This document shows positions 35,898-44,761 of a DNA stretch of 64,000 nt, in pieces; position 1 is the stretch's first letter, and every line of letters starts with the position of its first letter. Below the pieces are notes generated by a model. It saw only the letters and a program-made list of their open reading frames with translations. It had not been told where the DNA came from and did no database searches. This DNA is from Arenimonas sp049195245 (GTDB taxonomy: Bacteria > Pseudomonadota > Gammaproteobacteria > Xanthomonadales > Xanthomonadaceae), in assembly GCF_049195245.1 (NCBI RefSeq), contig NZ_JBMIRR010000025.1, forward strand, positions 270,258 to 334,257. The letters run 5' to 3'. The translations under genes were made by a program, and so were the position numbers.

Positions 35898-36083
35898 CCG
35901 CAACAGGTGTTCGGGAAGCCGGTCCAAATCCGGCGCTGCCCCCGCAACGGTAGGCCAGGTCACCCTTCCAGCAAGCCACTGTGTCCCCCGGGACATGGGA
36001 AGGCGGAAGGCGGGAACCGCGCAATCGCGCGCTTCCACTGGCAAGTCCGGAGACCGGCCTGGTGCCTGGCCCCCTCGGGGGCC
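35898..36083 (+). ncRNA. Cobalamin (adenosylcobalamin-type) riboswitch
   Basis: The conserved cobalamin riboswitch landmarks occur in order: GGTGTTCGGGAA, the GGTCCAAATCC hairpin, GCTGCCCCCGCAACGG (35954 region end), GCCACTG near 35976-35982, a second GGGAAGGCGG segment near 35997, and the B12 box AGTCCGGAGACC near 36044-36055. A short GC-rich hairpin GGCCCCC/GGGGGCC (36068-36083) directly follows and may belong to the expression platform. There is no U-run after it, so control could be at transcription pausing or translation. It precedes btuB by about 130 bases. Confidence 0.93.
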
Positions 36084-36209
36084 ATCACGGCGCGTTGCGG
36101 AGGGCAACGGGGCGGCGTCATGGCCTGCGTTCCGCGTTCCGCCATCGCGTTCCCCGGTGTCCCCGTCCGCGTCATCCGATCCGCGGGTGAGCGTTCCAGG
36201 AGGACACCA

Positions 36210-38027
36210 ATGAACCCCGATTTCCGCAGCACCGCGCTTTGCGCGGCCATCAGCCTTTGCCTCGTGCCGGTCGCACGCGCCCAGGATGCCCCCACCCTCG
36301 ACAGCGTGCAGGTCACCGCCACGCGCATCGAGAAGCCGCTGGACGAGGCGCTGGCCTCGGTCACCGTGATCGACCGGGCCGACATCGAAGCCAGCCAGGC
36401 CCCGGACCTGATCGACCTGCTGGGTCGCCAGGCCGGCATCGACATCGCCCGCACCGGCGGCCCCGGCGGCGCCAGCACGGTGTTCCTGCGCGGCGGCAAT
36501 TCCAACCATGCGCTCGTGCTGATCGACGGCATCCGGGTCGGGTCCACCGGCCAGGGCGTGTTCGACTTCGCCCACCTGCCGCTGGAGCAGATCGAGCGCA
36601 TCGAGATCGTGCGCGGCCCGCGCGCGGCCTTCTGGGGTTCGGATGCGATCGGCGGCGTGATCCATGTCTTTACCCGCGACCCGTCCGCGCCGTCGGCGCG
36701 CGCCACCGTCGGCAGCTACGGCCGGCGGGGTGCCAGCGCGGGGGCAGGCTTGGGTGATTCGCGCCAGGGCCTGGGCTTCACCGCGGGCTACCAGCGGCTG
36801 GATGGCTTCTCGGCCACCAACCCGGACGCCACCTTCGCCTTCGATACGGACGAGGACGGCTACCGCAATCGCAACCTCAGCCTGCGCGGCCGCACCGAGC
36901 TGGGCAGCCACCGGCTGGCCGTGCAGGTGATCAGCACCGATGCCGACGTCGAGTTCGACCAGGGCCTCACCCAGGCCCGCAATACGTCCGGCGGCGTGAC
37001 CCTCGCCGGCGAGCTCACCGACCGCTGGACCCACCAGCTCACCGCCGGCCATGCCCGCGAAGACCTCGCGTCGGAAAGCAGCTTCAGCAATGAATTCCAC
37101 AGCCGGCGCAACAGCGTGGACTGGGTCAACCACCTGCGCACCGGTGACGCCCAGGCGGTGCACTTCGGCCTGAACTGGCAGCGCGAGACCGGCGCCAACA
37201 GCAATGTCTTCGACGGTGACGTATTCGACCGGTCGCGCACCAGCAAGGCGCTGTTCGCCGGCTACGGCGGCCGTTTCGGTGCGCACGTGCTCGACCTGTC
37301 CCTGCGCCGCGACGACAGCGACCAGTTCGGCGGCGCCACCACCGGCAATGTCGGCTGGGGCTGGGCGTTCAGCGAGCTCGCGCGCCTGCGCCTGTCCTGG
37401 GGCGAGGGCTTCCGGGCGCCCAACTTCAACGAGCTCTACTACCCGGACAGCGGCTTCGGCTATGCCGGCAATCCCGACCTGCGCCCCGAACAGTCCAGCA
37501 CCTGGGAATTCGGCCTGGAGGTCGAGCCGGCCGCCGGCCACCGCCTCGGCGCGTCGGTGTACCGCTCGCGGGTGCGCGACCTGATCGCCTTCGCCGCGCC
37601 GCTGACCAACAACGCCATCAACATCAACCGGGCCGAACTGGAGGGCGTGGAGCTCGAGTACCGTTTCCGCCGCGAGGCCTGGACCCTGGGCGGCAACTTC
37701 ACCTGGCAGGACGCCATCGACGCCGGCACCGGCGATCCCCTGCTGCGCCGGGCCAAGCGCAAGGCGCACCTGGACCTGGGCTATCGCCTCGGCAACGGCC
37801 TCGAGCTCGGCCTGGACGGCGACTACGTTTCGGACCGGGCCGATTTCGGCGCCGACCTGGACGCCTATGCCCTGGCCCACCTGCGAGTGTCCTGGCAGTT
37901 CACGCCGGCCTGGCGGGTCGAAGCCCGGCTGGAGAACCTGACCGACCGGGACTACGCCCTGGCCTATGGCTACAACACCCCCGGGCGCAGCACGATGCTG
38001 AATCTGGTCTGGAACGGCAAAGACTGA
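36210..38027 (+). CDS. btuB: TonB-dependent vitamin B12 receptor BtuB
   Basis: Outer-membrane cobalamin receptor, 605 residues. A signal peptide ending ARAQ-D is followed by a TonB box region (LDSVQVTATRIEK), the plug domain (about 45-150, with VFLRGGNSNHALVLIDGIRV and RIEIVRGPRAAFWGSDAIGGVIHV) and a 22-strand barrel with LRLSWGEGFRAPNFNELYYP, ending in LNLVWNGKD rather than the usual terminal Phe/Trp-type residue. ATG 36210 has a CAGGAGG ribosome site and begins the signal peptide; an in-frame ATG at 36120 would add 30 residues. Regulation by the cobalamin riboswitch upstream identifies the ligand. Confidence 0.95.
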   Translation: MNPDFRSTALCAAISLCLVPVARAQDAPTLDSVQVTATRIEKPLDEALASVTVIDRADIEASQAPDLIDLLGRQAGIDIARTGGPGGASTVFLRGGNSNHALVLIDGIRVGSTGQGVFDFAHLPLEQIERIEIVRGPRAAFWGSDAIGGVIHVFTRDPSAPSARATVGSYGRRGASAGAGLGDSRQGLGFTAGYQRLDGFSATNPDATFAFDTDEDGYRNRNLSLRGRTELGSHRLAVQVISTDADVEFDQGLTQARNTSGGVTLAGELTDRWTHQLTAGHAREDLASESSFSNEFHSRRNSVDWVNHLRTGDAQAVHFGLNWQRETGANSNVFDGDVFDRSRTSKALFAGYGGRFGAHVLDLSLRRDDSDQFGGATTGNVGWGWAFSELARLRLSWGEGFRAPNFNELYYPDSGFGYAGNPDLRPEQSSTWEFGLEVEPAAGHRLGASVYRSRVRDLIAFAAPLTNNAININRAELEGVELEYRFRREAWTLGGNFTWQDAIDAGTGDPLLRRAKRKAHLDLGYRLGNGLELGLDGDYVSDRADFGADLDAYALAHLRVSWQFTPAWRVEARLENLTDRDYALAYGYNTPGRSTMLNLVWNGKD

Positions 38028-38067
38028 ACCCAGCGGCCAAGCCGCCCGCGATCCGCAGGCGGGCAGT

Positions 38068-38090
38068 CCGGGCCTATGCGTCAGGCCCGG
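38068..38090 (+). terminator. Hairpin downstream of btuB
   Basis: CCGGGCCT / AGGCCCGG stem with a seven-base loop, 41 bases after the btuB stop. No U-run follows. Likely marks the end of the btuB message. Confidence 0.5.
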
Positions 38091-38134
38091 GCTGTGCCTA
38101 GAATCAGGTTGGGGAATTCACTACGGAGCGCCGC

Positions 38135-40639
38135 ATGTCCGCATCGGCCACAACTCCGCACGCGTCTGCACCGACGCTGGCGTCGCGGCCGTTGCCGGAA
38201 CGCGTCAAGGCATTGCTGGGTGGCATCCTCGAGTACTCGTCCGACGAGATCGAGCGAACGCTGGTCTCGATGCTCAACGAGTTCGAGCAGCAGCTGTTCA
38301 AGTACGCCGAACAGGCGCGCAGCAACATGGTGCAGACGCGCTGGCTGGAAGCGCAGCGCCTGGTCAAGCGCACGCGCCCGGACCTGGTGCCGCGATTCCT
38401 GATCGCGCTGGAGGCCGAACTGGCCTGCATCAAGGATCCGCCGGGCGCCAATGTGGTCACCGGCAACTTCCGCCTCACCCGCACCGAGCTGTCGCTGGTG
38501 GAAAACCTCGACATGGACGAGACCACGGTGCTGGCCGAAGTGGCCAGCCGCGCCGAGGTCCGCAACAGCCTGCCGCTCTACCTGCTGGGCCAGCGCTTCG
38601 GCGTGCTGGCCGGCAAACCTGCGTTTGATGCCGAGAACCTGCCGATCGGCCCGCAGGCGCTGTGCCGCATGATCCGCCAGGCCTCGGAATGCCTGGAACT
38701 CAGCGGCGAGCATCGCCTTCTGCTGTTCCGCACCTTCGAGCGGCACCTGATGCCGCTGTACGGCAGCTTCGTCGAATCGGTCAACACCTACCTGTCCAAG
38801 AACGGGGTGCTGCCCCACCTGCACTACGTACCCGTGCGTCCGCGCTCTGCGACGCCGGGTGCGGTCACCGACCGCCGGCGCCCCGCGCCGGCCGGTTCGG
38901 CCGCGGACGCGCCGCCCACCCCGAAAGCCCTGGGCGTCTCCCCCGGCGGCCTCGGGGGAGGAGCGAGACCGGCCGCCGGGCCGGGACCCGCCGCGGCCGG
39001 TGCCGGCGCTGGCTACCCCGGCGTTGCCACCGGTGGAAATGTCGGTGCTGCCGGCGGCAGCCCGGGGCCGGGCCGGCCAGGCATGGACGGATCCGAAGGC
39101 GTGGGCCCGGGCTCGCCTGCGGGCGCGGCGCGACCGGCCATGGGCAGCCAGGCCGCCACTACCGCCCAGGAGGCAGGCGCCGCCGAGGATGCCTTCCTGC
39201 AGATGCGCCACCTGCTGGCCGGCCGCCGCCAGCTGCTGGGCAAGCTGGTGGGCGGCCGCACCACCCAGTCCGATCCGGGCGTGCAGGTCTCCACCGAACA
39301 GGTGCAGGACGTGCTGGGCAAGCTGCAGCAGAAGACCAACACCACCGTGATGGTTAACGGCAAGCCGACCCAGCGCACCGTCACCCACCTCAAGCAGGAC
39401 CTGCTGGCGCAGCTGCGCCAGAGCACGCCGGACAACAAGGCGCCCGCGCTGGCCGAGGAGGACGGGGACGCCATCGACCTGGTCGGCATGCTGTTCGACC
39501 ACATCATGAAAGACGTGCGGCCCAACAGCCCGGCCTCGGCCCTGCTGGCCAAGCTGCAGGTTCCGCTGCTGCGCGTGGCGCTGCAGGACAAGGCGTTCTT
39601 CACCCGCCAGCAGCATCCGGCGCGGCAGATGCTCAACACCATCGCCGAGACCGGCGCCTACTGGCTGGGCGAGGACGATGCCGACCAGCAGCTGGTGGGC
39701 AAGATGCAGGCCGTGGTCGACCGCACGGTGCGCGACTTCGACGGCGACCTGGGCCTGTTCAACAACCTGCTCGAAGACCTCAGCGGCCACCTGCAGACGG
39801 TGACCCGCAAGGCCGAAGTGGCCGAGAAGCGCCACGTCGAGGCCGCGCGCGGCAAGGAAAAACTGGCCCTGGCGCGCGAACGCGCGTCCACCGTGGTCGA
39901 GAACCTGCTCAAGAAGCAGAACCTGCCGCGATTCACCCACACCCTGCTCAGCCAGGCCTGGACCGACGTGATGGCGCTGACTTCGCTGCGCCAGGGCGAG
40001 GATTCGGACGCCTGGCGCCAGCACCTGGAAATCGCCGAGCGCCTGATCACCGTGGCGAAGGCCGCGCCGGGCGCTGCGCCGATCTCCGGCGAGGAAGCCA
40101 ATGCGCTGCGCCAGGACATCCAGTCCTCGCTCACCCAGGTCGGTTACCACGCCGAGGAAGCCACCGCGATCGCCCAGCGCCTGGTCGACCCGCAGGCCGG
40201 CACCGAGGACGACTCTTCGGCCAGCCGCACCGAACTGACGATGCGTCTGAAGGCCCGCGCCCGCCTGGGCGAGGACCTGCAGCAGGCCAAGAAAGGCAAG
40301 AAGGCCGTGCTTACGCCCGAGGAGCAGATGCGGCTGGACCAGATCCGCCACCTCGCGTTTGGCACCTGGTTCGAGTTCATCCTCAACCAGCAGGGCGAGA
40401 AGGTGCGGCGCCGGCTGTCGTGGTTCTCCACCGTCACCGGCCACGTGCTGTTCGTGAACCACCGCGGCCAGAAGGTCGGCGAACACACCCTCGAAGGCCT
40501 GGCCAAGGCCATGGTGCAGGGCCAGGTTCGGGTGGTTGAAGAAGAGAAGGGCACCCTGATCGACCGCGCCTGGAACACGGTGATGAGTGCCCTGCGCTCC
40601 TTCGCCGGCCAGGCCCCTGCCGAGGCGCCTGCCCGATGA
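38135..40639 (+). CDS. DUF1631-family protein
   Basis: Large cytoplasmic protein, 834 residues, of the DUF1631 family (sometimes mislabelled thymidine phosphorylase). An N-terminal helical part (about 20-225: RVKALLGGILEYSSDEIERTLVSMLNEFEQQLFKYAEQAR) and a long C-terminal helical part (about 345-820) are joined by a ~105-residue Gly/Pro/Ala-rich, probably disordered linker. The end contains AFGTWFEFILNQQGEKVRRRLSWFS and FVNHRGQKV, which resembles a PilZ-like/SH3-like tail in this family. Its stop overlaps the start of a PilZ gene, a pairing that suggests a c-di-GMP-linked role. Function is not established. Confidence 0.88.
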   Translation: MSASATTPHASAPTLASRPLPERVKALLGGILEYSSDEIERTLVSMLNEFEQQLFKYAEQARSNMVQTRWLEAQRLVKRTRPDLVPRFLIALEAELACIKDPPGANVVTGNFRLTRTELSLVENLDMDETTVLAEVASRAEVRNSLPLYLLGQRFGVLAGKPAFDAENLPIGPQALCRMIRQASECLELSGEHRLLLFRTFERHLMPLYGSFVESVNTYLSKNGVLPHLHYVPVRPRSATPGAVTDRRRPAPAGSAADAPPTPKALGVSPGGLGGGARPAAGPGPAAAGAGAGYPGVATGGNVGAAGGSPGPGRPGMDGSEGVGPGSPAGAARPAMGSQAATTAQEAGAAEDAFLQMRHLLAGRRQLLGKLVGGRTTQSDPGVQVSTEQVQDVLGKLQQKTNTTVMVNGKPTQRTVTHLKQDLLAQLRQSTPDNKAPALAEEDGDAIDLVGMLFDHIMKDVRPNSPASALLAKLQVPLLRVALQDKAFFTRQQHPARQMLNTIAETGAYWLGEDDADQQLVGKMQAVVDRTVRDFDGDLGLFNNLLEDLSGHLQTVTRKAEVAEKRHVEAARGKEKLALARERASTVVENLLKKQNLPRFTHTLLSQAWTDVMALTSLRQGEDSDAWRQHLEIAERLITVAKAAPGAAPISGEEANALRQDIQSSLTQVGYHAEEATAIAQRLVDPQAGTEDDSSASRTELTMRLKARARLGEDLQQAKKGKKAVLTPEEQMRLDQIRHLAFGTWFEFILNQQGEKVRRRLSWFSTVTGHVLFVNHRGQKVGEHTLEGLAKAMVQGQVRVVEEEKGTLIDRAWNTVMSALRSFAGQAPAEAPAR

Positions 40640-40980
40640 ACGAATACCGTCGCGCCAAGCGCCGCAAGGCCGGCAACATCGACGTCATCGACACCATGAC
40701 CGGCCAGCCGATCGGCAAGCTCAGCAATCTCTCCGAGACCGGCATGCTGCTGATCCTGGGCGAACCGGTGATCAGCGATGCGCTGTTCCAGCTGCGATTT
40801 TCGCTGCCGCAGGACAACCACCCCGGTCGCGTGGTGGATGTGGGTGCGCACGAGCTGTGGTCGGACGAGGCCGCGGCGCCCGGCCAGGTCTGGACCGGCT
40901 TCCGCTTCATCGACGTCGGCCCCGAAGACGTGGCCTACATCCGCGAGTGGGTGGATGCCCCGGGAAGCCAGTACGTCTGA
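40636..40980 (+). CDS. PilZ-domain c-di-GMP-binding protein
   Basis: A 114-residue single-domain PilZ protein. The c-di-GMP-binding motifs are visible: the arginine cluster YRRAKRRK (RxxxR) at residues 4-11 and NLSETG ([D/N]xSxxG) at residues 31-36. It should therefore bind the messenger, unlike degenerate PilZ proteins. The ATG lies inside the DUF1631 stop codon region (ATGA overlap), so both are made from one message, and the two products probably act together. Confidence 0.88.
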   Translation: MNEYRRAKRRKAGNIDVIDTMTGQPIGKLSNLSETGMLLILGEPVISDALFQLRFSLPQDNHPGRVVDVGAHELWSDEAAAPGQVWTGFRFIDVGPEDVAYIREWVDAPGSQYV

Positions 40981-40987
40981 GCCCCCC

Positions 40988-42055
40988 GTGCCTGTTCGCC
41001 GGCAGGCCTGGGGCCTGCTGGCGGCGGCACTGTTGCTGGGCGCCTGCACGCGCGGCGAGCCACCGCGGGTCGAGACCCTGCACGTGTTCGGCTCCACCAC
41101 CGAGATCGAGCTGCGCGACGCCACGCCCGAGCAGTCGCAGGCGGCCCTGGCCGAGATCAGCGCCCTGCTCAACCGTCGGCACCGCGAGTGGCATGCGTGG
41201 GAGCCCTCGGAGCTAACCCGCATCAATGCCGCGTTCGCCGCGGGCCGTCCGGCCGAGGCGCCGCCCTCGGTGCTCGACCTGATCCGGCGGGCGCAGCCGC
41301 TGTCGGACGCCAGCGAAGGCCTGTTCGATCCCGCCATCGGCGGCCTGATCGCCGCCTGGGGATTCCACACCTCGTCCTACCCGGTGCTGACGCCGCCACC
41401 CTCGCCCGACACGCTGGCGGCGTGGCGCGCGCAACGCCCGCGCCTGGCCGACGTCACCGTGGTCGGCAACCAGGTGCGCAGCCGCAACCCGCGCGTCCAG
41501 CTGGATTTCGGTGCGCTCGCCGAAGGCGTGGCCGTGGCCGACGCGATCGAGGTGCTGGTGCGCCACCGCATCCGGCACGCACTGGTGGGCATGGGCGGCG
41601 ACGTGATGGCGCTGGGCGACGGCGACGGCAAACCCTGGCGCGTGGGCCTGCGCGATCCCTTCGGCGGCGTGCTGGGCAGCATCGAACTGGCCGACGGCGA
41701 AGCCCTGTTCAGCACGGGCAACTACAGCAAATTCCGCGAATCACCCTCGGGCGCGCGCTGGTCGCACATCCTCGATCCCCGCACCGGCTACCCCGCGCGC
41801 GGAGCGGCCGCGGTCGTGGTGCTGCACCGTGACCCGCTGCTGGCCGACGCCGGCGCAACGGCACTGTTCGTCGCCGGCCCGTCCGGCTTCGAACGCCTGG
41901 CCCGGCGCATGCGCCTGGCCTGCGCGCTGATGGTGACCGAGGAAAACGAGCTGCTCATCACCACCGCGATGACGGCGCGTGCGCAGCTGCTGCGGGACCC
42001 GGTGCCGCTGGGCGCGCCGCTGGACCTGGGGCAGGACTGCGCCGGGATCAGGTAG
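40988..42055 (+). CDS. apbE: ApbE-family FAD:protein FMN transferase lipoprotein
   Basis: Periplasmic flavin transferase attaching FMN to threonines of redox proteins such as RnfG/NqrC. The 355-residue product begins with a lipoprotein signal (lipobox LGAC, Cys near residue 18). ApbE segments include DASEGLFDPAIGGLIAAWGF, QLDFGALAEGVAVADAIE, HALVGMGGDVMALG, ALFSTGNYSKF and SHILDPRTGYPA with the metal-binding Asp/Thr near the end. GTG 40988 places the signal peptide at the N terminus; ATG 40955 inside the PilZ gene is possible. Confidence 0.92.
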   Translation: MPVRRQAWGLLAAALLLGACTRGEPPRVETLHVFGSTTEIELRDATPEQSQAALAEISALLNRRHREWHAWEPSELTRINAAFAAGRPAEAPPSVLDLIRRAQPLSDASEGLFDPAIGGLIAAWGFHTSSYPVLTPPPSPDTLAAWRAQRPRLADVTVVGNQVRSRNPRVQLDFGALAEGVAVADAIEVLVRHRIRHALVGMGGDVMALGDGDGKPWRVGLRDPFGGVLGSIELADGEALFSTGNYSKFRESPSGARWSHILDPRTGYPARGAAAVVVLHRDPLLADAGATALFVAGPSGFERLARRMRLACALMVTEENELLITTAMTARAQLLRDPVPLGAPLDLGQDCAGIR

Positions 42056-44693
42056 GGGGGCGGAAGCACAGCGCGGCTTCCGGCTTGTGGATCGCGAAGC
42101 CCTGCGCATAGTCCACGCTGAGCCCGCGCAGCAGGTCGCGCGCCCGCTCGTCGGCCACCCATTCGGCCACCACCTGCAGGCCCAGCTGGTGGCCGATGTC
42201 CGTCACCGCCCGCACGATCGAATAGCTCACCGGATCGGTCTCGATGTTGCGGATGAAGCTGCCGTCGATCTTGATGAAGTCCACCGGCAGGTTCTTGAGG
42301 TAGCCGAACGAGGCCATGCCCGACCCGAAATCGTCCAGCGAGAACTTGCAGCCCGCGCTGCGCAGGCGCTGCATGAACTCGACCGCGCGCGTCATGCTGC
42401 TCACGGCGGCGGTCTCGGTGATCTCGAAACAGATGCGCTGCGGCGAGACGCCGTAGTCCTCCAGCCGCTGCAGCACGAAATCGGCGAAGCTGTCGTCCTC
42501 GAAGGTCGGCCCCGACAGGTTGATTGCGCACAGCTTCACCGGCTTGCCGGAAGGATGCAGGCGGTTGAAGTTGGCCAGCGCCGTGTCCACCACCCAGCGG
42601 TCGAGCTGCGGCATCAGGCCGAAACGCTCGGCCGCCGGGATGAACGCACCCGGGGGCACCATGCCGCCGTTCTCGTCGCGCAGGCGGATCAGCAGCTCCA
42701 TGTGCACGCCTTCCTCCTGCTCGCCGTACCACAGCGGCGCCAGCTCCTGGAAATGCAGCACGAAGCGGCCGTCCACCAGCGCCTGACGGATGCGGCCGGC
42801 CCATTCCATCTCGCTGCGGCGCTGGGTGGTCTCCAGGTCGTCCTCGGAGAACAGGTGCACTCGGTTGCGGCCGCGCTCCTTGGCCATGTAGCAGGCGGTG
42901 TCGGCGTGCGCGAGCAGCGCGCGCTGGCTCAGCCCGGCGCCCCGCAGCATCACCACCCCGATGCTGGCGCTGACGGTGTAGTTGCGCTGCTCCCAGCCGA
43001 ACACGTAGCCGTCGATCTCCAGCCGCACGCGTTCGGCCAGCGCCACGGCGCGGATTTCGTCCATGTCCGGCACCAGCATCGCGAACTCGTCGCCGCCCAG
43101 GCGTGCCACCACGGCCTCGGCGGGCAGGATGCCGGCGAACAGCGTCGCCAGGTGCGCCAGCAGCTGGTCGCCGGCATGGTGCCCGGAGGTGTCGTTGATC
43201 AGCTTGAACTGGTCCAGGTCCATGTACAGCAGTGCGCCGGGCGGGCCGCCGGCATCGAGCGCGACGATGGCCGCGCTGAGCCGGCGCTCGAACTCGCGGC
43301 GGTTGTACAGGTGGGTGAGCGAGTCGTGCGTGGCCTGGTAGCTCAGCTCCTCGCTCAGCACGCGCAATTCGGTGATGTCGTTGGCCACCGCCAGCAGGTG
43401 CGGCTGGTCGTCCAGCAGGATGCGGGACACCGACAGCGTGGCCCAGAAGGGCTCCTGGCCCGGCGCATGCAGCCGCGCCGATTCGTTGAGGATGGCGCCC
43501 GGCGATTCGTCCATCGCCGCGATCCGGGTCTTGAGCTCGGCATCCTCTACCAGGTCCAGCAGGCTGGTCTGCCTGGCCGGATCACCGATTGAGAAACGGT
43601 CCTTGCAGGCCTGGTTGGCGTACACCAGCTGGCCGTCGCTGGTGCGGGCCAGCAGCACCAGCGCGGGCAGCAGGTCGTTGAGAGCGCGGAAGCGTTCCTC
43701 GCTTTGCCGGTACTGGCGCGCCAGGTCGCGCGCCAGGCTGAGCGCGCGCGCCCGGGTACCGGCGATGGACCACGCCAGCGTGGCCAGCAGCACGCTGGCC
43801 AGCAGGCCGATGCCCAGTGTGATCGCCGGCAGCCACGTCGCGTCGCCTTCGATCTCGCGCGGCAGGGCCTGCATGCGCCAGGTACGGCTGCCGTACACCA
43901 GGTCGCGCGACAGCAGGCCCTTGCCCGCCAGCGGCTGTTCGTGGTCGTCGTTGGAGTACAGCTGCTTGCTGCCGCCGTCGGTGACGTCGATCACTCGGAG
44001 CGAAAACCGGTCGCGGGTCTCGGCCGGCAGCGCGTCCTCGATCAGGCTGCTGACCCGGAAGGACGCCGCCAGCGATCCCATTTCTCGCTGGCGGCGCTCG
44101 GCGACATCGCGGGGCTGCGCGCCCGGGCTGAACACCGGCAGGCGGATGGTGATGCCGTCATTGGGGCCCGGCATGCCCGAACGCTGCACCAGCTGGAACG
44201 CCGCCGACATTTCCGGCCGGTCGGCATCGCGGGAAAAATGCGCCGCGGCCAGGTTGGCCGGCTGGCTGGCGATGTCCAGGTCCTGCAGCGCATGGTTGCC
44301 CGCTTCGGGCGCCACCAGCGACGTGCGGTAGCTCTCGACACCGTCCACCACCGTGCGTGGCGCGTAGGCCAGCGCCTGGAGGCTCGGGAACTGCTCGCGC
44401 GGCCGCAGGTTGGCATACATCGCCTGGAACTCGGCCGACGTCACCTGATCGGAGGACAGGAACAGTGCCTGCACGGAACGCACCAGCAGGCCGCAGGTCT
44501 GCAGCTTGACTTCGATCGCGTCGAAGCTGCGTTCAGCCAGCCGCTCGAGCCGAACCGCCTCGGTGCGTGCAAGCGTCTGGCGATGGTAATTGGCCGCATA
44601 CAGGCTGAGCAACGCACCCAGCACCAGGGCGCCCAGGCTCCAAAGCCAGGCCGGTTGCCCCAGGAAGCCTCCATCATTGCGCCTGCGATCCAA
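42048..44693 (-). CDS. Membrane CHASE-PAS-GGDEF-EAL c-di-GMP signalling protein
   Basis: An 881-residue inner-membrane protein: helix 1 (about 15-37), a periplasmic CHASE-type sensor (about 60-270), helix 2 (about 285-305), PAS (about 330-445), GGDEF (about 455-620) and EAL (about 635-875). The cyclase site reads RLGGDEF and is intact; no RxxD inhibitory site precedes it. The EAL motif is ELLIRL, but Glu, NLSG, FEITE, DDFGSG, IKIDGSF and the later Glu/Gln positions are kept, so both activities are possible. No ATG suits: TTG 44693 lies 5 bases after a strong AGGAGG. Convergent overlap of 8 bases with apbE, divergent from pepQ. Confidence 0.9.
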   Translation of the reverse strand: MDRRRNDGGFLGQPAWLWSLGALVLGALLSLYAANYHRQTLARTEAVRLERLAERSFDAIEVKLQTCGLLVRSVQALFLSSDQVTSAEFQAMYANLRPREQFPSLQALAYAPRTVVDGVESYRTSLVAPEAGNHALQDLDIASQPANLAAAHFSRDADRPEMSAAFQLVQRSGMPGPNDGITIRLPVFSPGAQPRDVAERRQREMGSLAASFRVSSLIEDALPAETRDRFSLRVIDVTDGGSKQLYSNDDHEQPLAGKGLLSRDLVYGSRTWRMQALPREIEGDATWLPAITLGIGLLASVLLATLAWSIAGTRARALSLARDLARQYRQSEERFRALNDLLPALVLLARTSDGQLVYANQACKDRFSIGDPARQTSLLDLVEDAELKTRIAAMDESPGAILNESARLHAPGQEPFWATLSVSRILLDDQPHLLAVANDITELRVLSEELSYQATHDSLTHLYNRREFERRLSAAIVALDAGGPPGALLYMDLDQFKLINDTSGHHAGDQLLAHLATLFAGILPAEAVVARLGGDEFAMLVPDMDEIRAVALAERVRLEIDGYVFGWEQRNYTVSASIGVVMLRGAGLSQRALLAHADTACYMAKERGRNRVHLFSEDDLETTQRRSEMEWAGRIRQALVDGRFVLHFQELAPLWYGEQEEGVHMELLIRLRDENGGMVPPGAFIPAAERFGLMPQLDRWVVDTALANFNRLHPSGKPVKLCAINLSGPTFEDDSFADFVLQRLEDYGVSPQRICFEITETAAVSSMTRAVEFMQRLRSAGCKFSLDDFGSGMASFGYLKNLPVDFIKIDGSFIRNIETDPVSYSIVRAVTDIGHQLGLQVVAEWVADERARDLLRGLSVDYAQGFAIHKPEAALCFRPPT

Positions 44694-44761
44694 TCCCGCC
44701 TCCTGCGTGCCTGCGTACAATCCGTCAGAATCCGGACAACCCTGTACAAGAGATACGGACT

